This document shows, in pieces, positions 50,477-60,449 of a DNA stretch of 64,000 nucleotides; the first letter of the stretch is position 1; each line of letters starts with the position of its first letter. A program made the position numbers and the translations under genes. The notes below the pieces were generated by a model. That model made no database searches. It saw nothing but the letters and a program-made list of their open reading frames with translations, and was not told where the DNA came from. The DNA is from Mayamaea pseudoterrestris (lineage: Eukaryota > Bacillariophyta > Bacillariophyceae > Sellaphorales > Sellaphoraceae): the NCBI GenBank assembly GCA_027923505.1, contig BROI01000035.1, forward strand, positions 62,001-126,000, in the 5' to 3' direction.

Positions 50477-52078
50477 ATGTCTACCGATGAGAAAGTCCCT
50501 GTAGAAGCTACTTTGGAAGCGCCATTGACGCCCAAGAAAAAAAAGAAGGAGAAAAAGGAAACGGATGAGCGCGGAGATTCCAAGTCTCCGAAACCTCGCA
50601 AGCACGACCCTTCTGCTGCTGCAGCTGGATCAAACGATGAGAGTGTCGAAAAGTCTCCAAAGTCTCTTAAGAAAGAGAGAAAGTCAAAGAAAAAGGACAA
50701 GGAAGTAGCAGTGCAAGGCGAGATACCGCTTATCGAAGAATCTCTCAACGAGTCTAACGCATCGATTGACAAGTCCCCAAAGAAATCGAAAAAGAAGGAC
50801 AAGTCAAAGTCGCCCAAGAGTAGGAAGAAAGAAACAGTCACTGCAGTTGATGCAGCAGCAGTATTTGACGAGGAAGCTAGCAAGTTCATAAAGAAGGAGA
50901 AGAAGAAGAAAAAAAAGAAGGACAAGGCACACCACATTGATGGCAGCAACAGTGACACTAGTGAATTACTCGACACTGAGACAACTGTAGATGCATATAC
51001 TACTGCCACTGAAACTACTGGTGCGACAATGAGGGCGTGGCAGCTAGCCGCATATAATGCTGACGTTCACGCCGCAGTCGATTCTTTGAAACTGGTGGAC
51101 GTACCAATGCCGACTATTACCGACGAGAATCATGTTTTGATCAAGGTTAGTTTCGCGGCAATTAATCCAGTCGACTACAAGTTATTCAGCGGAGCTTTGC
51201 ATGGAGCTTGTCCGATTGAAACCTTTCCTTACACGCCTGGTTTCGATGTGGCTGGAATTGTCGTTGCGGTCGGAGACAACGTCTCAAAAATCAAGGTTGG
51301 CGACAAGGTCATTGCCGACATTGGCCTCGTTGAAACTTGCAAGAGTCCCGCTCCTCCACAAGGTCCTGCTGGAGCATTTGCGGAGTACGCAGTTGTTCCG
51401 CAAAACATTGTCGTGATATGCAATAACATTGAAAACTTGAAAATGGTGGCTGGACTTCCCCTCGTTGGGCTTACCGTCTATCAGGCTATGTTCACGGGCA
51501 ACAACAAGAGCTTTACCAAAAACCCGTTAGGATCACTCGAAGAATATCAGCGGATACTGATTTTGGGTGGCGCTAGTGCGACAGGTGCGCTTGCCATTCA
51601 AATGGCCAAGGCTGTTGGTGCTACGGTGGCCACTACGGCGAGTAGTGCTTCAAAGCTCAAGAACAATTCCATGACCAAGGTGGAATTTTGTAAGAGCCTG
51701 GGAGCAGACACTGTTATTGACTACACGAAGCAGGATTGGTCGGAGGAATTGAAGGATTTGGCATTTGACATGATCCTTGACTGCGTGGGGCAACCCGACG
51801 ATCCAGGCAAGGCTGCCAAGGTATTGAAGGCAGGCGGCTTGTATGTTTCCATTGCCAATTTTTCCATGGAAGGCAGGTGCGACGGGGTACGTTACGAAGG
51901 CATGCTTTTGAGAAGCAACGCGGAGGATTTACAAAAGATTATGGATATGGTGAACAACAAAAAGCTTAAGGTTCCTATTGACAGCATCTTTTCGTTCAGT
52001 GAGCTCCAGGATGCTATGAACCGACAAACGTCTGGCAAGGCGAGCGGAAAGGTGATATTGACGATTGGGGGTGAATAG
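50477..52078 (+). CDS. Lys-rich N-terminal domain fused to zinc-less MDR/quinone-reductase domain
   Basis: 533 aa, one exon. Residues 1-170 are almost only Lys, Ser, Pro, Asp and Glu with repeated SPKSxKK boxes (KKKKKEKKETDE, DKSPKKSKKKDKSKSP), resembling nuclear KEKE/SPKK-type tails. From residue 185 (MRAWQLAAYN) a complete medium-chain dehydrogenase/reductase follows: AAINPVDYKLFSG, PGFDVAGIVVAVG, AGAFAEYAVV, the NADP-binding loop ILGGASATGALAIQMAKAVG and DMILDCVGQ. The zinc ligands of alcohol dehydrogenases are absent, as in quinone oxidoreductases. The Met at 185 has the family's usual N-terminus, so an internal start would give a stand-alone enzyme of 349 aa. The fusion has no stop or intron between the parts. 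Confidence 0.85.
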   Translation: MSTDEKVPVEATLEAPLTPKKKKKEKKETDERGDSKSPKPRKHDPSAAAAGSNDESVEKSPKSLKKERKSKKKDKEVAVQGEIPLIEESLNESNASIDKSPKKSKKKDKSKSPKSRKKETVTAVDAAAVFDEEASKFIKKEKKKKKKKDKAHHIDGSNSDTSELLDTETTVDAYTTATETTGATMRAWQLAAYNADVHAAVDSLKLVDVPMPTITDENHVLIKVSFAAINPVDYKLFSGALHGACPIETFPYTPGFDVAGIVVAVGDNVSKIKVGDKVIADIGLVETCKSPAPPQGPAGAFAEYAVVPQNIVVICNNIENLKMVAGLPLVGLTVYQAMFTGNNKSFTKNPLGSLEEYQRILILGGASATGALAIQMAKAVGATVATTASSASKLKNNSMTKVEFCKSLGADTVIDYTKQDWSEELKDLAFDMILDCVGQPDDPGKAAKVLKAGGLYVSIANFSMEGRCDGVRYEGMLLRSNAEDLQKIMDMVNNKKLKVPIDSIFSFSELQDAMNRQTSGKASGKVILTIGGE

Positions 52079-52247
52079 GGTGCATTAATGATATTTTTTC
52101 ATAGGTACATATAGGTCAGCTCTGTTGTGCAGAAGGAGCAAGCCAATGCGAGCGCCGATATCATGTGAGACCTCCTGGTGTACGTAGCGCAACAAATCAA
52201 ATTCAACATTTGTGTCAAATTTCAGCGGGTCAGCTACCGGTGATGAC

Positions 52248-54341
52248 TCATCGCAACGTGCTCAAGAGGGTACCAATCTCGCTTTCTGTCAAAGAAGATG
52301 CGTCTAAAAACCATTCTATTATCTCCAAAGCACTGTTTAGAGCGCCAACTCCATCGTCCATCGTATCACTTCCAACGAATGGTAGTAATGTCCTAGTGAA
52401 TGGAGGAATGTAGTACAAGTCTGGCGTCCATCGTATAGTCACATTCAAATCAATCAAGTCATTATTCGTGACGTCCATCTCGTAGAGAGCAAGCATGTCG
52501 CTCCATCCGACATGACTAAGAAGCTCGCTCAGCTGGTTGTACAATGTTTTGAATCGTTTACAATGCCCACATGTCGATGACTGGAACAGAATCATGCTGT
52601 GCTGGCCTGCAGCGGCTCCAGTAAACATGAAGTCGTGGGCATCGCCGGCCGCAATTCTGATACCCGCGTTGTTTATCCTTGGGCCGCGTGGATCGCTAAT
52701 TCGTTCAGGTTCCAGGAGCCCAGCCCAAAATTTTGCAAAATGCGTTTCTATCGCTTGCTCAGTCAACAAAACGTCCAAATAATACCTCCTAGTGCCGGCA
52801 TAACGCTGATCAGTCACAAGCAGTGATGGCAGAACGCCTGGACGAAGCATTGAATCGTTCCCGTTCGCTGATTCAAAGAGTTGCCAATCCAGCGGCCTCC
52901 GATAATCAATACCAAAGGAAGTGAGCACCCTAGTCTCCGAGCTGGTCACCACCAAGCAGACAATGTCATCATCAAAGTCTCGAATCAATCGCCGTCGTTC
53001 ATTGCCGCATACACGTTGGAAATTGCCGACAATCTGTCGCTGGTCACTGTGAAACTCGTCAATGTCCCACGTAAAAGGATCCTCAGGTATGTTGTGCGTC
53101 TCAATGAACAACACCGCGTGAACCTTGCGGAACAAGGGAAACGCAATGGGCGCCGTTAGCTGTCGGTCAAAGCCTAAAACGGATGGTGTGTTCATTTGTA
53201 AAAGTAATTGATCAAGTTGCTCCGCAGAAGTTACGGACAGGTAAGCTGGATCGGGCAACTCCCAATCGGCATTGTCCTTAAATTGTTGCACATTAATCGA
53301 GTACACTACGAGATCAAATCTTTCAGCAGCATTGTCGCATTCGTCTGTCATTAGAAACAAGAAATCTCGTCTATTCGACACGACGCGTGCAAATTGTTCG
53401 TATGTTTGTGCGTAGTTTTCGCTCTCATCCGTTTGTCGCCTGCAGTGAACAAAGACTTTCAAGTCGTCGATTCCGCCATTCGCCGACAAGAGCCATTCCA
53501 AGTATTTCATCTCCAGCGTCGTCCACTGGCCGGTCGCCGCCAGGCCAGTTCGTATTAATTGACTCTGGTAGACGGAATCCACATCCAGTAAATGCAACAA
53601 GATCTTTCGGTGCGAAAAAAGCAAGTAGTGCAGGTCGTTCAAGTTCTCAAGTCGGAAAATGTCTGACGTGACTATGTCAGCTCGGCCGACCTTTAAATGC
53701 TGTGACATTGTCTGCAATCGCCACGAGTAGTGAAGAACCGTGTCAGCAATATCTCGAGCTCTATTCGAGAGTCCATAATATTCGAGTAAAACAATCGTGG
53801 ACGTTGATAACGAGGCAGCTGATGAATCGCTGTGTTCGCTCGCTTCTGCCGTCGTTAAGAACAAAAGACTAGGTACTGTATCAATCGCCACAAGCCATTC
53901 CTCCTTTAGTTCACTAGCCAGTATTGTTCCAAAGGCAACGCTGGCATTGTATTCATAGTTAGTCGCTACGGTTTGATGGATCATAGACGCTTCCTCTACT
54001 CGTTGCATCATGACGTGGCAAGCTGGACAATGTTCGTCATAAACCATGACGAGCAACAGAAAGTTTGCACCAAACTGCGACTCGAGTAGATTGATATTTA
54101 AATGATTTGACGAGAGCACAAAAAGACCATTCGTCTTTCTGAAAGCAAAAGAATCGGTTGGGTCATGGTACAGGTTGTTGGCAGAACTGTTCGAGAGCAG
54201 AAAGTCCGCTTGGAGCTGTCGGAACTTTTCCAGCATTTCATCATCTTGCTCTTCAGTTCCAGATACTAGAATTGATTGATTCAGAAAAACGACTAGCAGG
54301 TAAAAAGTTATGCAGCGAAACCGCCAAGCAGCGGTAAGCAT
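52248..54341 (-). CDS. Large ER thioredoxin-fold (PDI-like) protein
   Basis: 697 aa from the ATG at 54339-54341, which gives a clear signal peptide (RCITFYLLVVFLNQSILVSG). The frame extends 75 codons further upstream without adding a feature. A first thioredoxin-like domain has the active site DEHCPACHVM (Cys105/Cys108). A last one has SSTCGHCKRF (591-594), the standard PDI redox pair, followed at the right distance by WTPDLYYIPP with the cis-Pro. The ~400 residues between look like degenerate thioredoxin folds without CxxC. There is no KDEL end and no C-terminal membrane helix. By family it is a protein disulfide oxidoreductase or isomerase of the secretory pathway. The middle region has no assigned function. 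Confidence 0.78.
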   Translation of the reverse strand: MLTAAWRFRCITFYLLVVFLNQSILVSGTEEQDDEMLEKFRQLQADFLLSNSSANNLYHDPTDSFAFRKTNGLFVLSSNHLNINLLESQFGANFLLLVMVYDEHCPACHVMMQRVEEASMIHQTVATNYEYNASVAFGTILASELKEEWLVAIDTVPSLLFLTTAEASEHSDSSAASLSTSTIVLLEYYGLSNRARDIADTVLHYSWRLQTMSQHLKVGRADIVTSDIFRLENLNDLHYLLFSHRKILLHLLDVDSVYQSQLIRTGLAATGQWTTLEMKYLEWLLSANGGIDDLKVFVHCRRQTDESENYAQTYEQFARVVSNRRDFLFLMTDECDNAAERFDLVVYSINVQQFKDNADWELPDPAYLSVTSAEQLDQLLLQMNTPSVLGFDRQLTAPIAFPLFRKVHAVLFIETHNIPEDPFTWDIDEFHSDQRQIVGNFQRVCGNERRRLIRDFDDDIVCLVVTSSETRVLTSFGIDYRRPLDWQLFESANGNDSMLRPGVLPSLLVTDQRYAGTRRYYLDVLLTEQAIETHFAKFWAGLLEPERISDPRGPRINNAGIRIAAGDAHDFMFTGAAAGQHSMILFQSSTCGHCKRFKTLYNQLSELLSHVGWSDMLALYEMDVTNNDLIDLNVTIRWTPDLYYIPPFTRTLLPFVGSDTMDDGVGALNSALEIIEWFLDASSLTESEIGTLLSTLR

Positions 54342-54563
54342 GTTTGGACGAGGAATGCACGTCGCACGCCTGCCTGAGAGATTGAGATTCTTCCACTTTA
54401 TATCAGCCCGCACTTTGTCGTCTCCTTGCTTGTTAACAACACCCTTGCAGATATGAAGGTAAGGTTGCCGGTTGAAAGACGTGCATTGCAGAGGCGCTCG
54501 ATGCACCATGATGTTTTCGTTCACTGGGTCTTTGGCAGTCAAATTGTTGTGGATACTACGCCA
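54342..54563. promoter_or_regulatory. 5' flank of the PDI-like gene
   Basis: 222 bp between the chosen ATG and the minisatellite. It is an open reading frame in phase with the gene, so it may be 5' UTR or extra coding sequence. Confidence 0.3.
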
Positions 54564-54775
54564 CAAGGCAATAGTATGAAACGAGTGCCAGTGTCAATTA
54601 CGTCACAAGGCAATAGTATGAAACGAGTGCCAGTGTCAATTACGCCATAAGGCAATAGTACGAAACGAGTGCCAGTGAAAACTGCGTCTCAAGGCATTAT
54701 TACGAAACGAGTGCCAGTGAAAACTACGTCACAAAGGCAATACTACGAAACAAGTGCCAGTGAAAACTGCGTCAT
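54564..54775 (-). repeat. 42-bp minisatellite, array 3
   Basis: Five ~42-bp units in the same orientation as array 2 (CAAGGCAATAGTATGAAACG then AGTGCCAGTGTCAATTACGT), and thus reading TGACGTAATT or TGACGCAG on the minus strand, toward the PDI-like gene. The + strand side ends 112 bp before the pseudogene start at 54888. Confidence 0.92.
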
Positions 54776-54887
54776 CAAACGAGGACCATCGCGATCTCGA
54801 AACATCAACGCCATGAGCCATGACAATTCATCGCTCATCCTTAGCTCCTTCGATATGATGTTTACTGCTTATATGATCCTTTAATTA

Positions 54888-55637
54888 ATGACCCTATTGG
54901 TAGCATTGAGAACCAGCAGCGCCTTTTCGTCAATGTTGACTGTTCAAAATAGCACGACGATTGCAGCCAGAAGGCCCAGAAGCCAGAGCTTCACGAGACT
55001 CGCATCACTCGTCTCGGCAGCAGCGGCGTCGCGGAACTTCCAGACTCAGGACGCAGCAGAGCGCGCCGCTCAAGCGACATCGGCCTACTACAAAGCCATG
55101 GGTCAACCAACTAGCTGGTGTCGAGTTGATTTTGACGCAAGTATTGGTGATTAAACTTACAGTCTCCTAAAGATGTCAACTGAATTTATGCACCAATATG
55201 ATTCGGTGACTTGTTATGCACTATGGAGCGACGACAGGAAGAATTTATGCAGGCAGCCAAGGTACGAGCAGAGCAGCTGCGATAAGTCAAATTGGATGCG
55301 CAGGAGCCATATGCTGTCGAGGGCGACAAACGTGAGGAACTTGCAACTTGCACCAAATGTTTTCACATTATCATTGAGTCCAGAGATTTCAGTTGGTACC
55401 GAACGATGGAATGGCCCAATTGCTCGTATATACTTTCCGGATGATGGAAATGCAGCACTTGCTCGAAGAGATTGGCTGCTGGGATCTGGAGCTGACGCTA
55501 TGATTCCAGCCTGCTGCCAATTCTCATCTTGTGGAGGAGTCCAGTCTCAAGACATCTCCAAGGATGAAATCATTTTCTTCTTTTGTCCCAATGCCGCTGA
55601 AGGAGACTCGTGGACTTTCTATCTTTTCTTTCTGTGA
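54888..55637 (+). pseudogene. DUF1995 (plastid) family gene, inactivated
   Basis: The start has a leader-like stretch (SSAFSSMLTVQNSTTIAARR), then QATSAYYKAMGQPTSWCRVD and FDASIGD, which fits the DUF1995 N-terminal region. A TAA at 55152-55154 replaces an expected Glu codon (the family reads GDETY); the frame then goes on as [20 protein letters not shown]. Next, [18 protein letters not shown] appears one frame over (from ~55223), after which the reading returns to the first frame for [20 protein letters not shown] and [20 protein letters not shown], and is lost after about 55605. At least one stop and three frame changes are present and no introns explain them. DUF1995 proteins include LPA3-type photosystem II assembly factors. 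Confidence 0.7.
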
Positions 55638-55811
55638 CCATGATCAGCGACGAGCCTTGAATGAAAGGAAATTGCACGCTGTCTACACGGTTAGTCGCGG
55701 AAACGGACCGTGAGAAACAAGCATGATGGTCGGCCGGCAAATGCATCTACAAGGTACTGCATCTTTTAATAAAGTCGAAAATTTACTAGTTTAACAAGCA
55801 CCTACTTTGCT

Positions 55812-56693
55812 TTAGAGCGTCAAGGGAACAATCCCAATGCGTGAATCCTCCTCGTCCTTGTTTACGGACCACAAGACACCAGTGAACTCCATGGCGATTT
55901 CATCCTCGTCCATAAACTGAACCTTCGTGCTTGCCTTTGCGGGAGAGTTATAGTTTCTTGACGACTCTTGCTCGATTGATTGGAGACTATTCAATATCGT
56001 TGTTGCGTCTGCAGGAGCATTGCTGCCTTGTTTCGCGTGCGTAAAGCGTTCAGGCAACAATATGACGCGTTCCTCCCGTTGATCGGCTGGCGAGTCGCTG
56101 ACCAGAGCACACTTTATTTGCGCGTCAAAAACAAGCTTATCGCCCCCTTCCAGAGTTGCGTTCGTCATCTCGTTAACGGCAGTTCGTGTCTCCGTCACGC
56201 TTGCCAGCGGCACAATGTTTCGCGACGAATGCTGCTGTATCGTTCCCAGTGCTTGCTTTTTCCATACAGCCATTTTACTCGTCTCTGACTCACTTTGCTG
56301 AATAAACTGGCCGCCCTCTTCCGAATCGTTGGCATAAAGACGACCACGACTTGTGTCGAGCACGTCCGACATCTGCGACCTTTCCGTCGATGCAGACACG
56401 ATCGACGATGAGCTTGTCAAAGTCAGGACTAGGGAACCCATCCGAGATGGGGTACCGGTACTGCTCGTCTCTTCGACCAACGCAGCTGCCGAAGATGTTT
56501 CAACTGACCTACTGCAAGGCGGCTGTGGAGTGTCACGGTCCAATCTATTGAGCCGATTATTTCGCCGGTCTGCATCCTTCTTCCGCGCCTGCATGACCCA
56601 TCGATAATGGTATAGTAGTGCCGATAGAATGACAATTATAGCGACTGTTGTGCCAATGATAATGAACCGACTTGCTTGTTTGGTAGACAACAT
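55812..56693 (-). CDS. Membrane-anchored orphan protein
   Basis: 293 aa from the ATG at 56691-56693 (a GTG 30 nt upstream is ignored). A hydrophobic segment sits right at the N-terminus (residues 10-32, FIIIGTTVAIIVILSALLYH), followed by a strongly basic stretch (QARKKDADRRNNRLNRLDRD). By the positive-inside rule this means a signal anchor with a cytosolic C-terminus. The remaining ~240 residues are Ser/Thr-rich and disordered, with a short hydrophobic-acidic block near the end (KVQFMDEDEIAMEFTGVLWS). I recognise no family. Its stop faces the DUF1995 pseudogene and its start is 126 bp from the stop of the pseudouridine synthase gene. Confidence 0.65.
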   Translation of the reverse strand: MLSTKQASRFIIIGTTVAIIVILSALLYHYRWVMQARKKDADRRNNRLNRLDRDTPQPPCSRSVETSSAAALVEETSSTGTPSRMGSLVLTLTSSSSIVSASTERSQMSDVLDTSRGRLYANDSEEGGQFIQQSESETSKMAVWKKQALGTIQQHSSRNIVPLASVTETRTAVNEMTNATLEGGDKLVFDAQIKCALVSDSPADQREERVILLPERFTHAKQGSNAPADATTILNSLQSIEQESSRNYNSPAKASTKVQFMDEDEIAMEFTGVLWSVNKDEEDSRIGIVPLTL

Positions 56694-56819
56694 GACCACT
56701 CGCTTCCTTACTAGCCTCCTCACGATATGGAATCAGCAGATGGATGTCCGCTAACAATTTGCATCCTTGGCGAGCGTGACTTTATGGCGTGGAAATGTTA
56801 AGCTTCGAGGTCGGTACAT

Positions 56820-58367
56820 CTACACATCTTTGCCAACGTCATCCTCCGTGTCATCGTCAGCAAGACTAAACTTGAAGAATCGATCATTTGCTCGTTCCAA
56901 GAGTCGATTAAACTTGACAGGTAATTCAACTTCGGCTGCAACAATGATTCGTCCACTCTCGTCCTCGTACACTTCATGCTGGCCAACCGTGTCATTTCTC
57001 GTGCAGCTTGCGCACTTGTCTCCTAGTGTATTCCAGACGATGCGACCTATTTCCGTATTATAAAATGGATGCTCTAGCTTGACGCGAGTCGACGTTAGAA
57101 AGAGTCCTTGGCCTCGGAATTTCATTGCTTCTGGCGCATTGCCATCATATGTTGAATCACCCACCAATGTTCGCTCACAGACCCAAGCAATGTGCCGTCG
57201 TAATTGGTGATATCGGCCAGTCTTTGGCTTAAGCTCTACCAATGACAAGCACCCGTCCCTAGCGTGCAGACTTTGTACTTGTTTGATTACGCGGAAGATA
57301 GTGGTAGCATTCTTGTAGACGCGGGTTTGTTGGTCTTGAAGGGAATGTTCGATCTTATACCATGGATGAATTTGGTCTGACGGATCCACATCGACACCAA
57401 CCTCATGAAAGGCATCCTCGGCTGATATTTTTGCAAGCGACTCGGTCCATTCGTCAAGCGGTGGTGGCACTAAACCATTAACGACGGCCATGTACGTCTT
57501 TTGAATCACTCGATCGTGAAATTGTCGCGACAAGTCCACCATTGCTGGTCTGGTTTTTGTCGCAATCAGCAGTCCACTCGTCGGCTTGTCCAGTCGGTGA
57601 ACTGCTAGTGGGCGTCTCATAGCCTCCAATGTACCAAGCTTTGGTGGAATGAGCGACCATGGCAGTACCGCCTGCACGGACGGGCACTTAGATTTGTAAT
57701 TCTTAAAGACAGTGTATCCTGCAGGTTTGTAGACAATAGCAAAATGGTCGTCCTCGTAAACAACGGATAAAAGCGGGTTGGATTGCGCGTGATGAGTTTG
57801 TGTGTAAAATCCTGGGGCTACGCGGACTTGCCGAGCAATTGCATCACCTGCGTACACTCGGTCGCCAACGAGTGCCTTGGTTGCGTTTATAAAAGACGAA
57901 GCGTCGTCACCATCATATTGGTCGCGTCGTAGAACCGCAATGAACCCTTTTCGACAAACTTTCCTCGCTTTGGATTGACTTGGATAGAGCTCTGGATCAA
58001 GCATCATGAGAGCAGTGGGAACAGACATGTTGTTTGGAGTCAAGTTTTTCTTTTGAATATCATCCGACGAAAAGACGGACTCCAAATCGTCAAAGGATGA
58101 GGGAACGTAATAAACCTTTGCAACGGCAAAATCGTCATAGGTTCCAGGTATCATTTCTGACAATGATGCATCATCATTCTTATCTTCTTGGGCATTCGTT
58201 GCTTGGCCGACGGCAGAACAAAGACACTGTCGGCATCGTTGTCGACGCTGCACTGTCAGAGGTCGGAAGTTGCAAATTCCATTGCTTCTAGTGCTTACTA
58301 TCCTTGATGTCCATGTATGTATAGCCAGGGGACTTGCCAGCCATATAATTAGAGGTAAACTTAGCAT
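56820..58367 (-). CDS. RluA-family pseudouridine synthase with N-terminal leader
   Basis: 515 aa, one exon, ATG at 58365-58367. The catalytic motif is RPLAVHRLDKPTSGLLIATK with the nucleophilic Asp at about residue 260. Other family elements are VVYEDDHFAIVYKPAGYTVF, the second-strand QKTYMAVVNG, and KTGRYHQLRRHIAWVCERTL. The N-terminus is hydrophobic (MLSLPLIIWLASPLAIHTWT) like a signal peptide, but it has no A-F junction, so the target (plastid, ER or other organelle) is open. About 120 residues between the leader and the S4-less core are not conserved, and a long linker interrupts the catalytic domain. RluA-type enzymes modify uridines in rRNA or tRNA. Confidence 0.88.
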   Translation of the reverse strand: MLSLPLIIWLASPLAIHTWTSRIVSTRSNGICNFRPLTVQRRQRCRQCLCSAVGQATNAQEDKNDDASLSEMIPGTYDDFAVAKVYYVPSSFDDLESVFSSDDIQKKNLTPNNMSVPTALMMLDPELYPSQSKARKVCRKGFIAVLRRDQYDGDDASSFINATKALVGDRVYAGDAIARQVRVAPGFYTQTHHAQSNPLLSVVYEDDHFAIVYKPAGYTVFKNYKSKCPSVQAVLPWSLIPPKLGTLEAMRRPLAVHRLDKPTSGLLIATKTRPAMVDLSRQFHDRVIQKTYMAVVNGLVPPPLDEWTESLAKISAEDAFHEVGVDVDPSDQIHPWYKIEHSLQDQQTRVYKNATTIFRVIKQVQSLHARDGCLSLVELKPKTGRYHQLRRHIAWVCERTLVGDSTYDGNAPEAMKFRGQGLFLTSTRVKLEHPFYNTEIGRIVWNTLGDKCASCTRNDTVGQHEVYEDESGRIIVAAEVELPVKFNRLLERANDRFFKFSLADDDTEDDVGKDV

Positions 58368-58886
58368 AATTTCGCAGTGAGTTGCGAACGAAATTCCATG
58401 GTCGGCGAACGAGCATGTTCATAACCGGTCCGACTTACTTTTCTTTCAGCTGTTTTAAGCACGTCACCAAGGCAACTGTGAGTGGACAGTGAATCGTGCG
58501 CGGTCGCCAGATTCGGGCCAACTTTGTCGACCTGGCGCAGCTGTGGAAAACGACTATGACTTTGATATATTTAATATCATGCGGCCACCAATCAAAAGCG
58601 GACAGCGTTAAAAGTAGGCGGAGTCGCAACAAGCGGCTCACAATGGCGTCCACACTCGTTGGGTCAGGTCTTTGCCTACCGGTACGAGTACACTTGCGAT
58701 TGACCAGTCCACCAAGCCGTCTTCGTTAATGGAAATGGGTGTACATTAAGCAAGTGCATTGACAGTGAGTGTTGAGGGAAACGCCAAGCGACGAGAAGCA
58801 TTAGCTGCACCAATTTTTCGACCGACTGCAATAATCAGTAAAGAACAGTCATCATCACAATACTCCTGCTGCCAGCGCCAATAAAC
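58368..58886. promoter_or_regulatory. Divergent intergenic region
   Basis: 519 bp between divergent ATGs. TACCGGTA lies at 58677-58684. A TTTGATATATTTAATATCA AT-rich palindrome lies near 58560-58578. No gene is seen. Confidence 0.4.
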
Positions 58887-60449
58887 ATGCGGGTCAAAAT
58901 GGGTGGTAGCTCATCCACAGCAACGACGCTCGAAAATTCGAGTGGTGAAGATTCAATGAATGTGAGTCATTTGCCATTTTCACTTGGCGCTGCTGCTGCT
59001 GGTGAGCATCAATCATTTCTTGCAACGGAGGGTGACTACTACATTGACATCCATGGCTCAGTCGTTGCCCGCATCGCTGCTCGATTCGAGGCAGGTTTCG
59101 GCGGACAATATCCACCAAGCAGTTACTCTTTTCCGTCTTGTCTCAAGAAGGCGTCGTCATCGCCTGGTAACAAGAAGAAGTATGCCGTCTCCTTCTCAGA
59201 CGCACCTCAAGTGTTTGACGTCGAAAGATTTAACGATTCGTACTTTATCATTGACGACTATGATGACGACCATCATCATGACGACGATGATGAAGAAGAG
59301 GATAATGAAGCCAGGAGACCATCCGTATCACAATCGCACGAACGCTCACCAATAGCCCATGGCAAAGGGTATCTGCCCGACGACATGTTTACACCAGAGG
59401 AATCCTCTCCTCGCAAGCACATTTCAATGAGCAATCAGCAGCAGCTTTTTCTTCCCACGCCCCCCTTGATGGACGAGAAAGATAATGATCACATAAATGA
59501 ACTTGAAGAAATACATGATGACCAAGAGAACATGACTGACAGTGAAGAAGCTCGCCAGGAGTTTAGAAACGCCTCCACCATTCAACGCATTGTTCGAGGA
59601 TGGTACGAGCGAAAACACTTCTACGTCCTTTTGCTGCAATTCCGACTCGACACGATTGAACAACGTACGCTCGACGAAATCTCCGTAATTCAAAAGGACA
59701 TGCTGCATCAAAAACACTTGCTTAAAAAGCAGACGCGTCGCGATAGCCAGCAGACTCGCAAACGGTTTCAACAAACTAAAACTGTCGCTCGGGAATCCCA
59801 GCGTATAGTAGCCTTTTTGCGACAAGAGAATGAGCATTTGCGGGACAGGATAACCGAGTTTGAGGAAGGTAATTTCAATTTGGCGAAGCAAAATGAGCGA
59901 CTCGAACATGCCACGCAGCAGAGCGATGATGTGGTCAAGGCGCTTCACGATTATATTGCCAATCAAAAAATCACTCATGAACGACTAGTCCATGAGACTC
60001 TTCCCGATTACAAGGCCGCAATTGACGTTTTGCAGCAGGCATTACAGGAAAGGGAGTGGTACTGCTTGGCCGAAACGAAAATTAAATTGGGTTGCCGCAA
60101 AACCATAGCTTACATTGTCGACCGCATCAGCAACTGCGATGGAGACGATGAGTTAACGGAACTCATCATGGACTTGGCTCTTGATTGTGACAGTAGTCAA
60201 AGTATGAGTGACAGTACTACTTCCTGGAACGGACAAGGGTCATTTTCGCAAATGCTTGATCGCTGGGGTAGACGGTCACTGAGTCAGATGTCGCAGGAAT
60301 CACTTGCCAATGGACTAAGTGTTAGCGTAGGAGCTCTTCGCTTTGAGAGCGACTCGGACGATGAGGATGTTAAGCGGTATGCTGCGAGGAGCAATCGGAA
60401 TTGTGTTGGCGCGCCTGGTAGCGCTGCAATGACGAGCGTGACGGAATGA
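58887..60449 (+). CDS. IQ-motif coiled-coil protein
   Basis: 520 aa, one exon. An N-terminal disordered region contains an Asp/His/Glu tract (about residues 125-145, DDDHHHDDDDEEED). One IQ calmodulin-binding motif follows at about 228-250 (STIQRIVRGWYERKHFYVLL), fitting IQxxxRGxxxRxx. It continues straight into a long coiled coil (about 250-400; TKTVARESQRIVAFLRQENE and similar heptads). The C-terminal ~100 residues include a Ser-rich tail. Plausibly it is a calmodulin- or centrin-binding structural or motor-linked protein. There is no motor domain, and no family assignment is secure. Confidence 0.78.
   Translation: MRVKMGGSSSTATTLENSSGEDSMNVSHLPFSLGAAAAGEHQSFLATEGDYYIDIHGSVVARIAARFEAGFGGQYPPSSYSFPSCLKKASSSPGNKKKYAVSFSDAPQVFDVERFNDSYFIIDDYDDDHHHDDDDEEEDNEARRPSVSQSHERSPIAHGKGYLPDDMFTPEESSPRKHISMSNQQQLFLPTPPLMDEKDNDHINELEEIHDDQENMTDSEEARQEFRNASTIQRIVRGWYERKHFYVLLLQFRLDTIEQRTLDEISVIQKDMLHQKHLLKKQTRRDSQQTRKRFQQTKTVARESQRIVAFLRQENEHLRDRITEFEEGNFNLAKQNERLEHATQQSDDVVKALHDYIANQKITHERLVHETLPDYKAAIDVLQQALQEREWYCLAETKIKLGCRKTIAYIVDRISNCDGDDELTELIMDLALDCDSSQSMSDSTTSWNGQGSFSQMLDRWGRRSLSQMSQESLANGLSVSVGALRFESDSDDEDVKRYAARSNRNCVGAPGSAAMTSVTE

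Noticed and set aside
18553-54775. 42-bp arrays as CRISPR
   Set aside because: Units abut directly with no unique spacers, units diverge from one another, and the genome is eukaryotic.
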